The notes beneath the pieces are model-generated. The model was not told where the DNA came from. It worked only from the letters and a program-made list of their open reading frames with translations, and did no database searches. Positions 1 through 9,078 of a stretch of 64,000 bases of DNA are shown piece by piece. The position numbers were made by a program, and so were the translations under genes. Within the stretch, counting starts at the first letter, position 1. Every line of letters starts with the position of its first letter. The DNA comes from JAVBWI01 sp036677445 (GTDB taxonomy: Bacteria; Bacillota; Clostridia; Christensenellales; CAG-138), in contig JAVBWI010000019.1 of assembly GCA_036677445.1 (NCBI GenBank), forward strand, positions 1 to 64,000, given 5' to 3'.

Positions 1-111
1 GGTTTGGCTAAGGGGTCCCACCTGTTCCCTTTCCGAACACAGAAGTTAAGCCCTTATACGCCGAAAGTACTTGGTTGGAAACGGCCCGGGAGGATAGGTA
101 GCCGCCGGCTC
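1..111 (+). rRNA. rrf: 5S ribosomal RNA, 5' end cut by window
   Basis: The stretch has the conserved 5S signature: a block reading CCCACCTGTTCCC, then CCGAACACAGAAGTTAAGC, then ACGCCGAAAGTACTTGG, closing with the GCCGCCGG 3' strand of the terminal helix. About ten bases at the 5' end are missing compared with a usual gene of about 117 nt, so the gene starts just outside the window. It is presumably the end of an rRNA operon lying to the left. The short reading frame that crosses it is not a gene. Confidence 0.93.
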
Positions 112-123
112 CCAATAACATTT

Positions 124-155
124 AGCCGCATGATATGCTCATGCGGCTTTTGTGT
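124..155 (+). terminator. Intrinsic terminator after 5S rRNA
   Basis: A perfect 10-bp stem (AGCCGCATGA with its complement at 139-148) and a five-base loop are followed by TTTTGTGTT. It lies 12 bases after the 5S gene and probably ends the rRNA operon. Confidence 0.85.
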
Positions 156-396
156 TGCAGAAACCGGATGGCATGCATACGGATATAAAACATAGTAGAT
201 TTACAAATTATTAATAAATTTTGGTATAAATTCCACTATATAATATTAACGAAGAATGTACTCTGTATCACATATCATAATTTTCCACTAATCAACTTTA
301 GAAATCCGGCGGTACTGCTATAGTTAAATATGTTTATAATGGGCAGAAACGTACATTTTCTGTAACAACGTAACTTTGTGAAGGGATAATAGGCGT

Positions 397-750
397 ATGA
401 AAAACATTAATAAAAAAGACATAATATGTTGCTTTTTCTTGCTGACGTTTGTTTTGATTTTGATTACAGTTACTGAATATATTCAAAACCAAGGACCGGA
501 TATCTCAATCATTACTACAGTTATTTTGAATTGGGGGGTTGCGTTGCTTTTTGCAATAGTAATAAGTACCGATCATATAAAAGATGTCATTACAATCCGG
601 AAGGTTATGCTGATTATTCCGTATTTACTGACTTTTTTGATACTGATAATAAGCTACATAGCGAGACTGTTTCCATATAACGCAATTTCGTATACATTTT
701 TACGAATTGCAATTTGTTGGACGCTTATCAGGTCAATATCGCCTAGGTAA
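397..750 (+). CDS. Small hypothetical integral membrane protein
   Basis: A 117-residue protein I do not recognise. It is almost entirely hydrophobic, with about four predicted membrane segments (roughly residues 10-28, 40-58, 70-88 and 96-112) joined by short polar loops, and it ends in a basic tail (RSISPR). There is no signal peptidase site or known motif. A TATAAT box at 335-340 could serve as its -10 element, and AAGGGATAA upstream of the ATG is a fair ribosome binding site. The gene stands alone between the rRNA operon and pdp and is much richer in A+T than the genes that follow, which suggests recent acquisition. No function can be given. Confidence 0.6.
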   Translation: MKNINKKDIICCFFLLTFVLILITVTEYIQNQGPDISIITTVILNWGVALLFAIVISTDHIKDVITIRKVMLIIPYLLTFLILIISYIARLFPYNAISYTFLRIAICWTLIRSISPR

Positions 751-935
751 AACTGAGTTTGTCCAGGGTTCACCCAATGTTCACATCGCAAGGCGCCGCT
801 GTCCTTGCGCGTTCAATACCCAATATGATACAATCTAAACGGAAATGAGGGCTGTCCGCAGCGAATGATGCGAGGCGGCCTTTTCCGGCTCGTATCCGTA
901 CACCAATTACAAGCCCAACACAAGGAGGAAGTGCG

Positions 936-2240
936 ATGCGCGCGGTGGATCTTATAGAAAAAAAACGGGAGGGTTCTGCCCTAAGCGCGGAAGAGATTGA
1001 TCGGTTGATACAGGGCTATGTGGCGGGCGAAGTACCCGACTACCAAATGTCCGCGTTTTTGATGGCCGTGTGTTTTTCCGGCATGAATCCGCGCGAGATC
1101 GCGGACCTTACCATGTCCATGATGCGCTCTGGCGATATTGTGGATCTTTCGGATATACCCGGTGTGAAAGTGGATAAGCATTCCACCGGCGGCGTAGGTG
1201 ACACAACCACCCTTGTGGTAGCGCCCATGGTGGCGGCCTGCGGCGGCAAAGTCGCAAAAATGTCGGGCAGGGGCTTGGGCCACACCGGCGGTACGCTGGA
1301 TAAGCTCGAGAGCATCCCGGGGTTGAGGATCGAACAGCCGTTGGAGCATTTCAAGCGGCAGGTACGGGAACTGGGGCTTGCCGTGGTAGGTCAATCCGGC
1401 AACTTGGTACCGGCGGATAAGAAGCTGTATGCCCTGCGCGATGTGACGAGCACCGTACGCAGCATTCCGCTGATCGCGTCGAGCATCATGAGCAAAAAGC
1501 TGGCCGCGGGCGCCGACGCCATCGTGCTGGACGTGAAGGTCGGCACCGGCGCGTTCGTGGAAACGCAGGAGGAAGCGCGCAAGCTTGCTTCCACCATGGT
1601 GGAGATTGGCAAGCATCTGGGCCGCCGCGTGGTGGCGATTATTACCGATATGAACCAGCCGCTGGGCCTTGCGGTAGGCAATGCCCTGGAGGTGCGCGAG
1701 GCGATAGAGCTTTTGAGCGGCAAAATCCCTGCGGGCGACCCGCTTTACGAAGTCTGCATGCTGCTGGGTAGCCATATGCTGTGTTTGTGCGGGGAAGCGG
1801 AAGGGGAGAAGGATGCGAAGGGCAAGCTTGCGCATTCCCTCGAATCCGGTGCAGCGCTGCAAAAGCTCAGGGACATGGTGCAGGCGCAGGGCGGCGATCC
1901 CAAATACATCGACATCGTAAAGATCAACGAGCTGTGCGCCGTCAAAAGCAAGATACCCGTATACTTACAGAGCGGTCAGGTACAGCGGATGGATGCCGCA
2001 AAGATCGGCCTTGCGGCGCAGTTGTTGGGTGCGGGCAGGGCGAAAAAAGAGGATCGCATCGACCCCGCGGTGGGCTTGGTAATGCATAAGCGGCTGGGGG
2101 ATACCGTTAACGCGCAGGAGCCGGTGTGTACGCTCTATGTAAATGACGATGCGCAGGTAGAAGCCGCCATTGCATTGCTGCGCGAGGGGATCGTGGTGGA
2201 AAACCGCGCGCCGCGTATGGTGTATGATGTATTGGATTAA
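936..2240 (+). CDS. pdp: Pyrimidine-nucleoside phosphorylase
   Basis: This cytosolic enzyme reversibly splits uridine, thymidine or deoxyuridine with phosphate into the base and (deoxy)ribose 1-phosphate, in pyrimidine salvage. The 434-residue length is normal for the family. The N-terminal alpha domain is followed by the phosphate-binding stretch KHSTGGVGDTTT (residues 81-92) and the family signature SGRGLGHTGGTLDKLE (110-125). The substrate-binding stretch around residues 168-190 (RDVTSTVRSIPLIASSIMSKK) is intact. A strong AAGGAGG at 922-928 fixes the ATG. A weak promoter (TTGCGC, 18-base spacer, TACAAT) may lie near 807-836. The thymidine phosphorylase DeoA is the close alternative; the Firmicute context favours the broader Pdp type. 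Confidence 0.93.
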   Translation: MRAVDLIEKKREGSALSAEEIDRLIQGYVAGEVPDYQMSAFLMAVCFSGMNPREIADLTMSMMRSGDIVDLSDIPGVKVDKHSTGGVGDTTTLVVAPMVAACGGKVAKMSGRGLGHTGGTLDKLESIPGLRIEQPLEHFKRQVRELGLAVVGQSGNLVPADKKLYALRDVTSTVRSIPLIASSIMSKKLAAGADAIVLDVKVGTGAFVETQEEARKLASTMVEIGKHLGRRVVAIITDMNQPLGLAVGNALEVREAIELLSGKIPAGDPLYEVCMLLGSHMLCLCGEAEGEKDAKGKLAHSLESGAALQKLRDMVQAQGGDPKYIDIVKINELCAVKSKIPVYLQSGQVQRMDAAKIGLAAQLLGAGRAKKEDRIDPAVGLVMHKRLGDTVNAQEPVCTLYVNDDAQVEAAIALLREGIVVENRAPRMVYDVLD

Positions 2241-2299
2241 AGGGCGGGTGTGTCAGAAGCGTTCCGGTGGCAATACTTACCCCAAGGAGCGTGAATGAC

Positions 2300-3475
2300 A
2301 TGGTGATTGGTTTGTTCTGTGATACATTTCCGCCCGAGCTGGACGGGGTAGGCATGGTGGTGAAAAGCTATGCCCGCGAGCTTCATGCCATGGGCGACGA
2401 ATGCTATGTGGTCTCCCCCAAGGCGCCAGGCTATGATAACATCGAGTACCCATATCATGTGCTGCAGTACAGGGGTGTAGCGGTGCCTATGGCGCCGCAG
2501 TACCGCGCGGGCGTGCCTGCATGGGATCTTTCCTATCTGCTGCAGTCGCGCAACGTAAAGATGGACCTGCTCCACGCGCACAGCCCGTTTGGCGCAGGAA
2601 TCGAAGCGCTGCGGTTAAAGCGGATACACGATATCCCGCTGATCGGGACGTTCCACTCGAAATACTATGATGACTTTTATATGGCCACGCACAGCGAGGC
2701 CATGTCGCAGGCGGCCGTCAAGCTGATACTGAGCTTTTATAACGCGTGCGACGAAGTGTGGACGGTCAACGACTCTACCGCGCAGGTGCTGCGCGAATAC
2801 GGCTTTACGGGCGACATCACCGTAATGCCCAACGGCACCGACCCGTGGTATCCCACACAGGCCGATAAAAAACGTGTGGAGGAGCAGTACAATTTAGGCG
2901 ACGGACCTGTGCTGCTGTTCGTGGGGCAGCAGCATTGGAAAAAGAATATCCGGCATATTGTGGAAGCGTTATCGCTCTACCGGAATATACAGCCCGGGTT
3001 TCGTATGGTAATGGTGGGGCAGGGTTCCCACGAGGAAGAGATAAAAGAGCTGGTAAAGTGTCTGGATCTGGAGCAAAACTTCGTATTCACGGGGCAGTTG
3101 ATGCAGCGCGAGCAGATCATGGGCCTTTATGCGCGGGCGAGCCTGTTCCTGTTCCCGTCGCTCTACGATACGGCGGGCTTGGTGGTACGTGAAGCGGCGG
3201 CCTCCGGCACGCCCTCGCTGTTAGTGGAAGGCTCCTGTGCGGCGGAGTGCGTGTGCGACGGCGAGAACGGCTTTTTATGCCGCGATGACCCGAAGAGTAT
3301 CTGCGATGCGCTTACCCGCATTCTATCCGACGAAGTATTGCTGCGGCGCGTGGGTGAGGCGGCGCGGCAGACCATCCCCATCCCGTGGAAGGATGTCATG
3401 AAGCAGGTGCGCGCACGGTATCTGGAGGGGAAGGATGCGTATGACATGCGCGGCATTTGCTTGAACGAAAAATGA
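2300..3475 (+). CDS. GT4-family glycosyltransferase
   Basis: A 391-residue retaining glycosyltransferase with the GT-B fold. The N-terminal half begins with a Rossmann strand and an acceptor-side loop (FCDTFPPELDGVGMVV) as in diacylglycerol or 1,2-diacylglycerol glucosyltransferases. The C-terminal half has the donor-binding segments LLFVGQQHWKKNI and DTAGLVVREAAASGTPSLL, which carries the GT4 acidic/nucleotide-sugar motif. The frame opens upstream at a GTG (2267), but AAGGAG at 2284-2289 points to the ATG at 2300. It lies between pdp and polA with short gaps, so it may be co-transcribed. A membrane glycolipid product is plausible from similarity; the exact acceptor cannot be told. Confidence 0.82.
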   Translation: MVIGLFCDTFPPELDGVGMVVKSYARELHAMGDECYVVSPKAPGYDNIEYPYHVLQYRGVAVPMAPQYRAGVPAWDLSYLLQSRNVKMDLLHAHSPFGAGIEALRLKRIHDIPLIGTFHSKYYDDFYMATHSEAMSQAAVKLILSFYNACDEVWTVNDSTAQVLREYGFTGDITVMPNGTDPWYPTQADKKRVEEQYNLGDGPVLLFVGQQHWKKNIRHIVEALSLYRNIQPGFRMVMVGQGSHEEEIKELVKCLDLEQNFVFTGQLMQREQIMGLYARASLFLFPSLYDTAGLVVREAAASGTPSLLVEGSCAAECVCDGENGFLCRDDPKSICDALTRILSDEVLLRRVGEAARQTIPIPWKDVMKQVRARYLEGKDAYDMRGICLNEK

Positions 3476-3490
3476 ACCGGGGGTAACAAA

Positions 3491-6076
3491 ATGGAAGCAC
3501 ACAGCGGCAAGCGGCTGATTGCCATTGACGGCAACAGCCTGATGCACCGCGCATATTACGCGCTGCCCGCAATGACCAGCCGGGAGGGCACGCCCACCGG
3601 CGCAATACATGGCTTCTTGAGCATGCTGCTCAAGCTGACGGAGATGAAACCGGATTATCTTGTTGTGGCGTTCGACCTGCACGGGCCGACATTCCGTCAC
3701 GAGCAGTTTGAGGAATATAAGGCAGGACGCCGTGAAACGCCGGAGGATCTTCGCCCGCAGTTTCCGCTGCTGCGGCAGATACTGGAGCAAATGGGCATTG
3801 CGGTATGTACCTGCGAGACGTTTGAAGCCGACGATATACTGGGCACGTTCGCCCGTATGGCGGAAGAGCGGGATACAGACGCCCTCTTGGTCACCGGCGA
3901 CAGGGACGCGTTGCAGCTGATCTCCGATTATACGCATGTGCTGCTTACCAAAAAGGGTATATCGGATACCATGGAAATGGACCGCGAAGTGCTCAGGGCG
4001 ACCTATGGCCTTACGCCGGACCTAATGCGCGATCTCAAGGGCCTGATGGGCGACGGGTCGGATAATATCCCCGGGATTCCCGGCGTAGGGGAAAAAACGG
4101 CGCTCAAGCTGTTGGAAGGGTATGGCAGCATGGAAGCGGTGCTCGCCCACGCGAATGAAATCAAGGGCAAGCTGGGGGAGCGGATTGCCGCGAATGCGGA
4201 TCTGGCGCGCATGAGCTTTCGGCTTGGCGTCATCCGCACGGACGCGCCCATTACGCTTTCCCTGGAAGACAGCGCGTTCAGGCCTGAACGAATGGGCGGC
4301 GCGCTGCCGCTGCTGCGGCAATTGCAGCTCAATTCACTTGCCAACCGCCTGCCTGCGGGGGAGGAAGCGGCCGTATTCGAGCAGCCCGTGCAAAGCAAGA
4401 AGACCACGACGGATATTTTGGATATCCCCGCGCTGCTTAACGCGGTGGAGGCGTTGCGCAATGCTGAGATCCTCGCGCTGTGTACGGAGGAGGATACGCT
4501 TTATATCGCAGCTGAAAAGGGCGCGGAGTATCGCCTGCGGCTTTCGGGCACATTGCTGGAACCGGGCCTGGATCCTGCCGAAGTATGGCGGACGGTGCAG
4601 CCGCTTCTTATAGAGGAGAAGCCAAAGAAAATCCTGTTCGACGCAAAAAAGTGGATGCACCTGCTTGCCCGCGAAGGGATCACTCTCCAAGGGCTGCATT
4701 TTGATGCGATGATCGTGGATTATCTGTTGAACGCCATACGCCCTACGCCTTCGCTCACGGCTTTGGCGCAGGAACGCCTGGGCGTCGATAAACCCGGCGC
4801 ATGCGCGCTGCTGCATTTGTATGAACCCATGATGAAGCAGCTTCACGATTTTGGCTTGCAGGAACTGTATGAAACTGTGGAGCTTCCGCTTATCAGCGTA
4901 CTTTTCCGCATGGAGCGGCACGGCTTCCGCGTGGATGCGGGCGTGCTGCAGGAGTTGGATGCGCAGTTCAAAGCGCGTATAGGCGAACTGGCCGCGGCAA
5001 TTTACGAGCAGGCGGGGGAGAGCTTCAATATACTCTCCACCAGGCAGTTGGGCGCTGTGCTGTTCGATAAGCTGGGTCTGCCTTCCCAGCGCAAAACAAA
5101 GACCGGCTATTCCACCGATTCGGACGTGCTGGATACCTTGGTGGAATTGCACCCCATCGTGGCGCTGATTCAGGAATACCGGTTTTTGACCAAGCTCAAG
5201 AGCACGTTCATCGACGGGCTGCTTGCCGTCATTTCGCCTGCGGACGGGCGCGTGCACACGAGCTTCAACCAGAACGTCGCGGCCACGGGGCGCATTTCCA
5301 GCACCGAGCCCAATTTGCAGAATATTCCCGTGCGTACGGCGCTGGGGCGCGAGATACGCAAGGCATTTGTGGCAAGCCCCGGCAACGTGCTTCTGGGTGC
5401 GGATTACTCGCAGATCGAGCTGCGGCTGCTGGCCCATATCAGCGGGGATGAGGCAATGACCATGAACTTCCGGCAGGGCGGCGATATTCATACCCGCACG
5501 GCGGGCGAGGTGTTCGGCGTTCCGCCCGAAGAGGTCACGTCCGAGCAGCGCAGCGCCGCCAAAGCGGTCAATTTCGGTATCGTATACGGTATTTCCGATT
5601 TTGGCCTTGCGCGCAACCTTGGCATCGGCCGAAAACGGGCGGGCGAATTTATTGAGCGGTATTTGAACCGTTATCCCGGCGTGCGCGCATACATGCAGCA
5701 GAGCGTGGAAAACGGCAAGCGCGACGGGTATGTGAAGACCCTTTTGGGGCGCAGGCGCGATCTCCCGGAATTGAAGAGCAGCAACTACAATACCCGCTCC
5801 TTTGGTGAGCGCGTCGCCATGAACATGCCGATACAGGGCACCGCCGCGGATATCATCAAGCTTGCCATGGTACGCGTGGATAGGGCCCTGCGCGAGCGGG
5901 GGCTATCCGCCAGGCTCGTGCTGCAGATTCACGACGAATTGATCGTCGATACGCCGCCGCAGGAGGAAGAAGCCGTCACCGCGCTTGTGTGCGACTGTAT
6001 GCAGAACGCCATGCGGCTTCATGTTCCGCTGGAGGCCGAGGTTAAAAGCGGGCATAGCTGGTACGATACCAAATGA
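3491..6076 (+). CDS. polA: DNA polymerase I
   Basis: An 861-residue family A polymerase for Okazaki fragment processing and repair. The 5'-3' exonuclease (FEN) domain covers about residues 1-290, with the metal-binding DGNSLMHR and FEADD blocks and a helix-hairpin-helix near GIPGVGEKTA. The central 3'-5' exonuclease domain (about 300-460) has lost its acidic DxE site (the sequence there reads LALCTEED), as in Bacillus-type Pol I, so it is probably not proofreading. Polymerase motifs A (DYSQIELR, about 638), B (AAKAVNFGIVYG, about 690) and C (QIHDELIVD, about 815) are intact. Its stop overlaps the coaE start (ATGA), so it heads a polA-coaE-transglycosylase unit. Confidence 0.97.
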   Translation: MEAHSGKRLIAIDGNSLMHRAYYALPAMTSREGTPTGAIHGFLSMLLKLTEMKPDYLVVAFDLHGPTFRHEQFEEYKAGRRETPEDLRPQFPLLRQILEQMGIAVCTCETFEADDILGTFARMAEERDTDALLVTGDRDALQLISDYTHVLLTKKGISDTMEMDREVLRATYGLTPDLMRDLKGLMGDGSDNIPGIPGVGEKTALKLLEGYGSMEAVLAHANEIKGKLGERIAANADLARMSFRLGVIRTDAPITLSLEDSAFRPERMGGALPLLRQLQLNSLANRLPAGEEAAVFEQPVQSKKTTTDILDIPALLNAVEALRNAEILALCTEEDTLYIAAEKGAEYRLRLSGTLLEPGLDPAEVWRTVQPLLIEEKPKKILFDAKKWMHLLAREGITLQGLHFDAMIVDYLLNAIRPTPSLTALAQERLGVDKPGACALLHLYEPMMKQLHDFGLQELYETVELPLISVLFRMERHGFRVDAGVLQELDAQFKARIGELAAAIYEQAGESFNILSTRQLGAVLFDKLGLPSQRKTKTGYSTDSDVLDTLVELHPIVALIQEYRFLTKLKSTFIDGLLAVISPADGRVHTSFNQNVAATGRISSTEPNLQNIPVRTALGREIRKAFVASPGNVLLGADYSQIELRLLAHISGDEAMTMNFRQGGDIHTRTAGEVFGVPPEEVTSEQRSAAKAVNFGIVYGISDFGLARNLGIGRKRAGEFIERYLNRYPGVRAYMQQSVENGKRDGYVKTLLGRRRDLPELKSSNYNTRSFGERVAMNMPIQGTAADIIKLAMVRVDRALRERGLSARLVLQIHDELIVDTPPQEEEAVTALVCDCMQNAMRLHVPLEAEVKSGHSWYDTK

Positions 6077-6693
6077 GCGCAGGGTGTAAAAAACGCATAG
6101 GCCTTACCGGCGGCATCGGCGCGGGCAAATCCACCGTTTCAGCACGGCTGCGGCGTTTGGGCGCTACGGTGCTGGATGCGGATATTGCGGCCCGGCAGGC
6201 CGTGGAACCGGGCACGCCGGGCCTTGCCATACTGATACAGCGTTATGGTGCGGGCATATTGCAGCAAAACGGCGAGCTGGACCGGCGCGCGCTGGCGCAA
6301 ATCATATTCGGCGAGGAGGCGGAGCGGCTTGCCGTCAACGCGCTGCTGCACCCGATGGTGCGCGAACGCATGCTCGAACAGGAAAGACTGTATCGTACTG
6401 CGCAGCCTTGTGCGCCGGTATTCTGGGATGTCCCGCTGTTGATCGAAAGCGGCATGCACAAGGATATGGATGAAGTCTGGCTGGTGGTGGCGGACGAGGC
6501 GGCGCGCATATCGCGCATTATGCTGCGCGACGGCAGCACACAGGCCGAAGCAAGCGCTCGCATCAACAGCCAGATGCCGCAGCAGCAAAAGCTTGCCTTT
6601 GCGCACCGGGTGCTCGATAATTCAGGCGATCAGGTTGCGCTCTATAAACGGGTGGACGCCCTATATGCGGCAGTGAAAGGTACGCAGGAATGA
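6073..6693 (+). CDS. coaE: Dephospho-CoA kinase
   Basis: This enzyme phosphorylates the 3'-hydroxyl of dephospho-CoA, the last step of coenzyme A synthesis, in the cytosol. The 206-residue length is typical. The P-loop GLTGGIGAGKST is at residues 9-20, followed by the family block VLDADIAAR and a lid/adenine region with MLRDGSTQAEASARINSQM. It overlaps polA by four bases and the next gene by four bases (ATGA in both cases), which indicates translational coupling. The polA-coaE order is common in Firmicutes. The other CoA gene in the window, coaD, is elsewhere (35560-36060, minus). Confidence 0.95.
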   Translation: MSAGCKKRIGLTGGIGAGKSTVSARLRRLGATVLDADIAARQAVEPGTPGLAILIQRYGAGILQQNGELDRRALAQIIFGEEAERLAVNALLHPMVRERMLEQERLYRTAQPCAPVFWDVPLLIESGMHKDMDEVWLVVADEAARISRIMLRDGSTQAEASARINSQMPQQQKLAFAHRVLDNSGDQVALYKRVDALYAAVKGTQE

Positions 6694-7304
6694 ACAGGAT
6701 GGAAAACGAGGGAAAGTTGGAAAGAACCAAGCAAAAACGAAAACGCAAGGGCAGGGGCGTATTCGCGGCCTTCCTATTGCTGTTGCTGGCGCTTATTATG
6801 GTATTGCTGCTTGGGCGTGAGCTGGAAAAGCGCACCTATAAGCTGAACTATCCCGAAACCATAGCGGCGTACGCGGAAGAATACGCGTTGGATCCATATC
6901 TCATAGCCGCCGTTATACACTGCGAAAGCAGCAACCGGCCGGAGGTTGTAAGCCCGGTGGGCGCCATGGGGCTGATGCAGATCATGCCGGATACGGGCGA
7001 ATGGATAGCGGGTAAGCTGGATGTGGCGGATTTCAGTACCGATATGCTGCTGGATCCTGCGCAGAACATCCGTTTTGGCTGCTGGTATCTCCGGTTTCTG
7101 ATGAACCGTTACGATCAGGACCGCCAATTGACGCTTGCGGCCTATAACGCCGGCCACGGGAATGTGGACAAGTGGATCGACGACCCCGCCATCTCCAAGG
7201 AAGGGCAGCTCGTGGACATTCCCTACGCGGAAACAAAGAACTATGTGGAAAAGGTGCAACGTGCATATGAAAAATATCAATCGCTTTATAAAAACGCATT
7301 TTAG
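6690..7304 (+). CDS. Membrane-anchored lytic transglycosylase (SLT domain)
   Basis: A 204-residue peptidoglycan-cleaving enzyme. A basic N-terminus (residues 1-22, rich in Lys and Arg) is followed by one membrane anchor (about 23-43), so the catalytic part lies outside the cell. The SLT domain shows the catalytic-glutamate block AVIHCESSNRPEVVSPVGAMG, then LMQIMPDTG, then NIRFGCWYLRFLM and LTLAAYNAGHGNVDKWI, all canonical for family 1 transglycosylases. This is the same arrangement as the slt gene found next to coaE in many Clostridia and Bacillus. Its start overlaps coaE, and its 3' end overlaps the next gene by 38 bases. Confidence 0.93.
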   Translation: MNRMENEGKLERTKQKRKRKGRGVFAAFLLLLLALIMVLLLGRELEKRTYKLNYPETIAAYAEEYALDPYLIAAVIHCESSNRPEVVSPVGAMGLMQIMPDTGEWIAGKLDVADFSTDMLLDPAQNIRFGCWYLRFLMNRYDQDRQLTLAAYNAGHGNVDKWIDDPAISKEGQLVDIPYAETKNYVEKVQRAYEKYQSLYKNAF

Positions 7305-8919
7305 AATACCGGCGCTGCTGCTGTGCTTCTTTATGGCAGGGTGCAGCGCCACTGCCGCGCCGGAGGCTACCGTTACGCCCATCGCGATTCCAACCGCCTC
7401 GCCCGCGCCGCAGCCCGTAGCAGGCGGCGAGCTTATTTTACCCATTCCCCGCAACCCTTTCAAAAGCGAAAACAGTACGGGGGCCAATCCGCTCTCGATC
7501 AATACGGAAGAGATGCGCAACATGTACTCTTTGGTGTATGAACCGCTGCTGCGCTGCGACGCTTCCAACCGCATTGTGCCCAGCCTTGCGGAAAAATGGA
7601 GCAGCGACGATACCGGGCGGGTCTGGACGATACGGCTTCGCAACAATGTCATGTGGCATGAGGGCGAAAGCATGCTCAACGCCGACGATGTGCTTTATAC
7701 CATCGCGCAGATCAAAAGCCTGGGTGAAGAATCCTACTACTCGCTTGCGGCGAATGCGATAGAAACCTGCGAAAAGGTGGACGAGAGCACACTGCGCATC
7801 ACCATGTACAAGGCGGGCACGGCTTCGCTTTATTCGTTGGTATTTCCGGTCATCTGTGCACAGTCCACGCCCGGCAGCCTCAACGGCACAGGTCCTTATA
7901 AGGTCGCAAGCTCGACCGAAACGGCGGTCGAGCTTACCGTCAATGGTCACTGGTGGAAGCAGGCGCCGTATATCACAACCATCCGCTGCCTTGCACGCGA
8001 CAGCAATGACGTTGCGCTGGATTCGTATGAAGCGGGTCAGCTCAATATGGTGCCGACCGCCACGGTCTCGGCCGGCAAATACCGTGAGGAAGGCGTTACC
8101 AATGTGCTCGACGTGATGACGCAGGACGCGGAGGTGCTGCTGGTCAACCACAACAACTCGATACTGCGGGACTTGGAGGTCCGGCAGGCGATCGCCTATG
8201 CCATTGAGCGCAGCGCGATCGTATCCAACGTATATATGAACCGCGCGACGATCTGCGACGTTCCCGTGCCGCCGGATTCTTTTCTTTACGACGCCACCAC
8301 AAAGATATACGATTACGACACCGCCCATGCCGCTTCGCTGCTTGCTTCCGCCGGGTGGACGGATGAAGACGGCGACGGTATCCTGCAGCAGGGCTCGCGC
8401 GCGCTGCACCTGCGCCTTTTGGTAAACGACAGCACGGAGAGCACGTACCGCAAGAACGCCGCCGCGCTGATCGCATCGCAGCTGCTCAAAGTGGGCATTG
8501 AGATCGAGATCGAGACAGCGAAGCTGAGCATCGGCGAGGCGGGCGGCGAGTTTGAGCAGCGGCTCCAATCCGGCGATTTCGACCTTGCCATGGCGGGATT
8601 CAATCTGGAACAGAGCGGCAATCTGCTGCCTTACCTTTCTTCCAACGGCGCGCGCAATTATGGCGGCATATCCGGCGCCAAATGGGAGCCCCTGATTGCC
8701 GCGGCCGCTTCCGCGATCGAGGAAAACAGTATACGGGAGGCGCACGCGGCGCTCCAGCAGGCATTTGTGCAGGAACTGCCTTTTATTATGCTGTATTTCC
8801 GCATGAGCAGCGTTGTTTACAGCGCCGATATCCGGGACGTAACGGAGATTCGCGCCACGGACGTGCTGCGTACGGTGAACCGGTGGTATTTCGGTACTTC
8901 GGAAACTGCCGCAGGCTGA
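7267..8919 (+). CDS. Family 5 ABC-transporter substrate-binding lipoprotein
   Basis: A 550-residue extracellular solute-binding protein of the oligopeptide/dipeptide (OppA/DppA) family. The ATG at 7267 gives a signal sequence ending in FFMAGC with the lipid-modified Cys at residue 26; the longer frame that starts at 7135 has no signal and overlaps the transglycosylase completely. A Pro/Thr/Ala-rich spacer follows. Typical SBP_bac_5 blocks are SLVYEPLLRCD, SLAEKWSSDDTGRVWTIRLRNNVMWHEGE, and DLEVRQAIAYAIERSAI. No permease or ATPase genes are next to it, so it is an orphan binding protein or serves a transporter encoded elsewhere. Because it follows a cell-wall hydrolase, uptake of muropeptides is a reasonable guess but only inference. 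Confidence 0.85.
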   Translation: MKNINRFIKTHFRIPALLLCFFMAGCSATAAPEATVTPIAIPTASPAPQPVAGGELILPIPRNPFKSENSTGANPLSINTEEMRNMYSLVYEPLLRCDASNRIVPSLAEKWSSDDTGRVWTIRLRNNVMWHEGESMLNADDVLYTIAQIKSLGEESYYSLAANAIETCEKVDESTLRITMYKAGTASLYSLVFPVICAQSTPGSLNGTGPYKVASSTETAVELTVNGHWWKQAPYITTIRCLARDSNDVALDSYEAGQLNMVPTATVSAGKYREEGVTNVLDVMTQDAEVLLVNHNNSILRDLEVRQAIAYAIERSAIVSNVYMNRATICDVPVPPDSFLYDATTKIYDYDTAHAASLLASAGWTDEDGDGILQQGSRALHLRLLVNDSTESTYRKNAAALIASQLLKVGIEIEIETAKLSIGEAGGEFEQRLQSGDFDLAMAGFNLEQSGNLLPYLSSNGARNYGGISGAKWEPLIAAAASAIEENSIREAHAALQQAFVQELPFIMLYFRMSSVVYSADIRDVTEIRATDVLRTVNRWYFGTSETAAG

Positions 8920-8921
8920 TT

Positions 8922-8950
8922 TTGCCTTTGCTGCGGGTATGTGCTATACT
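8922..8950 (+). promoter_or_regulatory. Candidate promoter for lspA-rluD
   Basis: TTGCCT (8922-8927), a 17-base spacer and TATACT (8945-8950) match a housekeeping-type promoter. It lies in the only gap between the binding-lipoprotein gene and lspA. Confidence 0.5.
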
Positions 8951-9078
8951 GTGAAAGGTTTTGCTTTAGCCTTGCTGTGGGGGACTGCATAACAAATACA
9001 ATGAAAAAGTGCGCGTGCGGTTTTTCGTCGGGATAAAACGCCATGCGTCAATACCTCATTCTGGAGTCGGGGGTAACT

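Noticed and set aside
4..195. 63-codon frame over the 5S region
   Set aside because: It lies on the 5S rRNA gene and its terminator, and has no protein-like features.
4334..5491. 385-codon minus-strand frame inside polA
   Set aside because: It runs against an intact DNA polymerase I gene. It is an antisense shadow.
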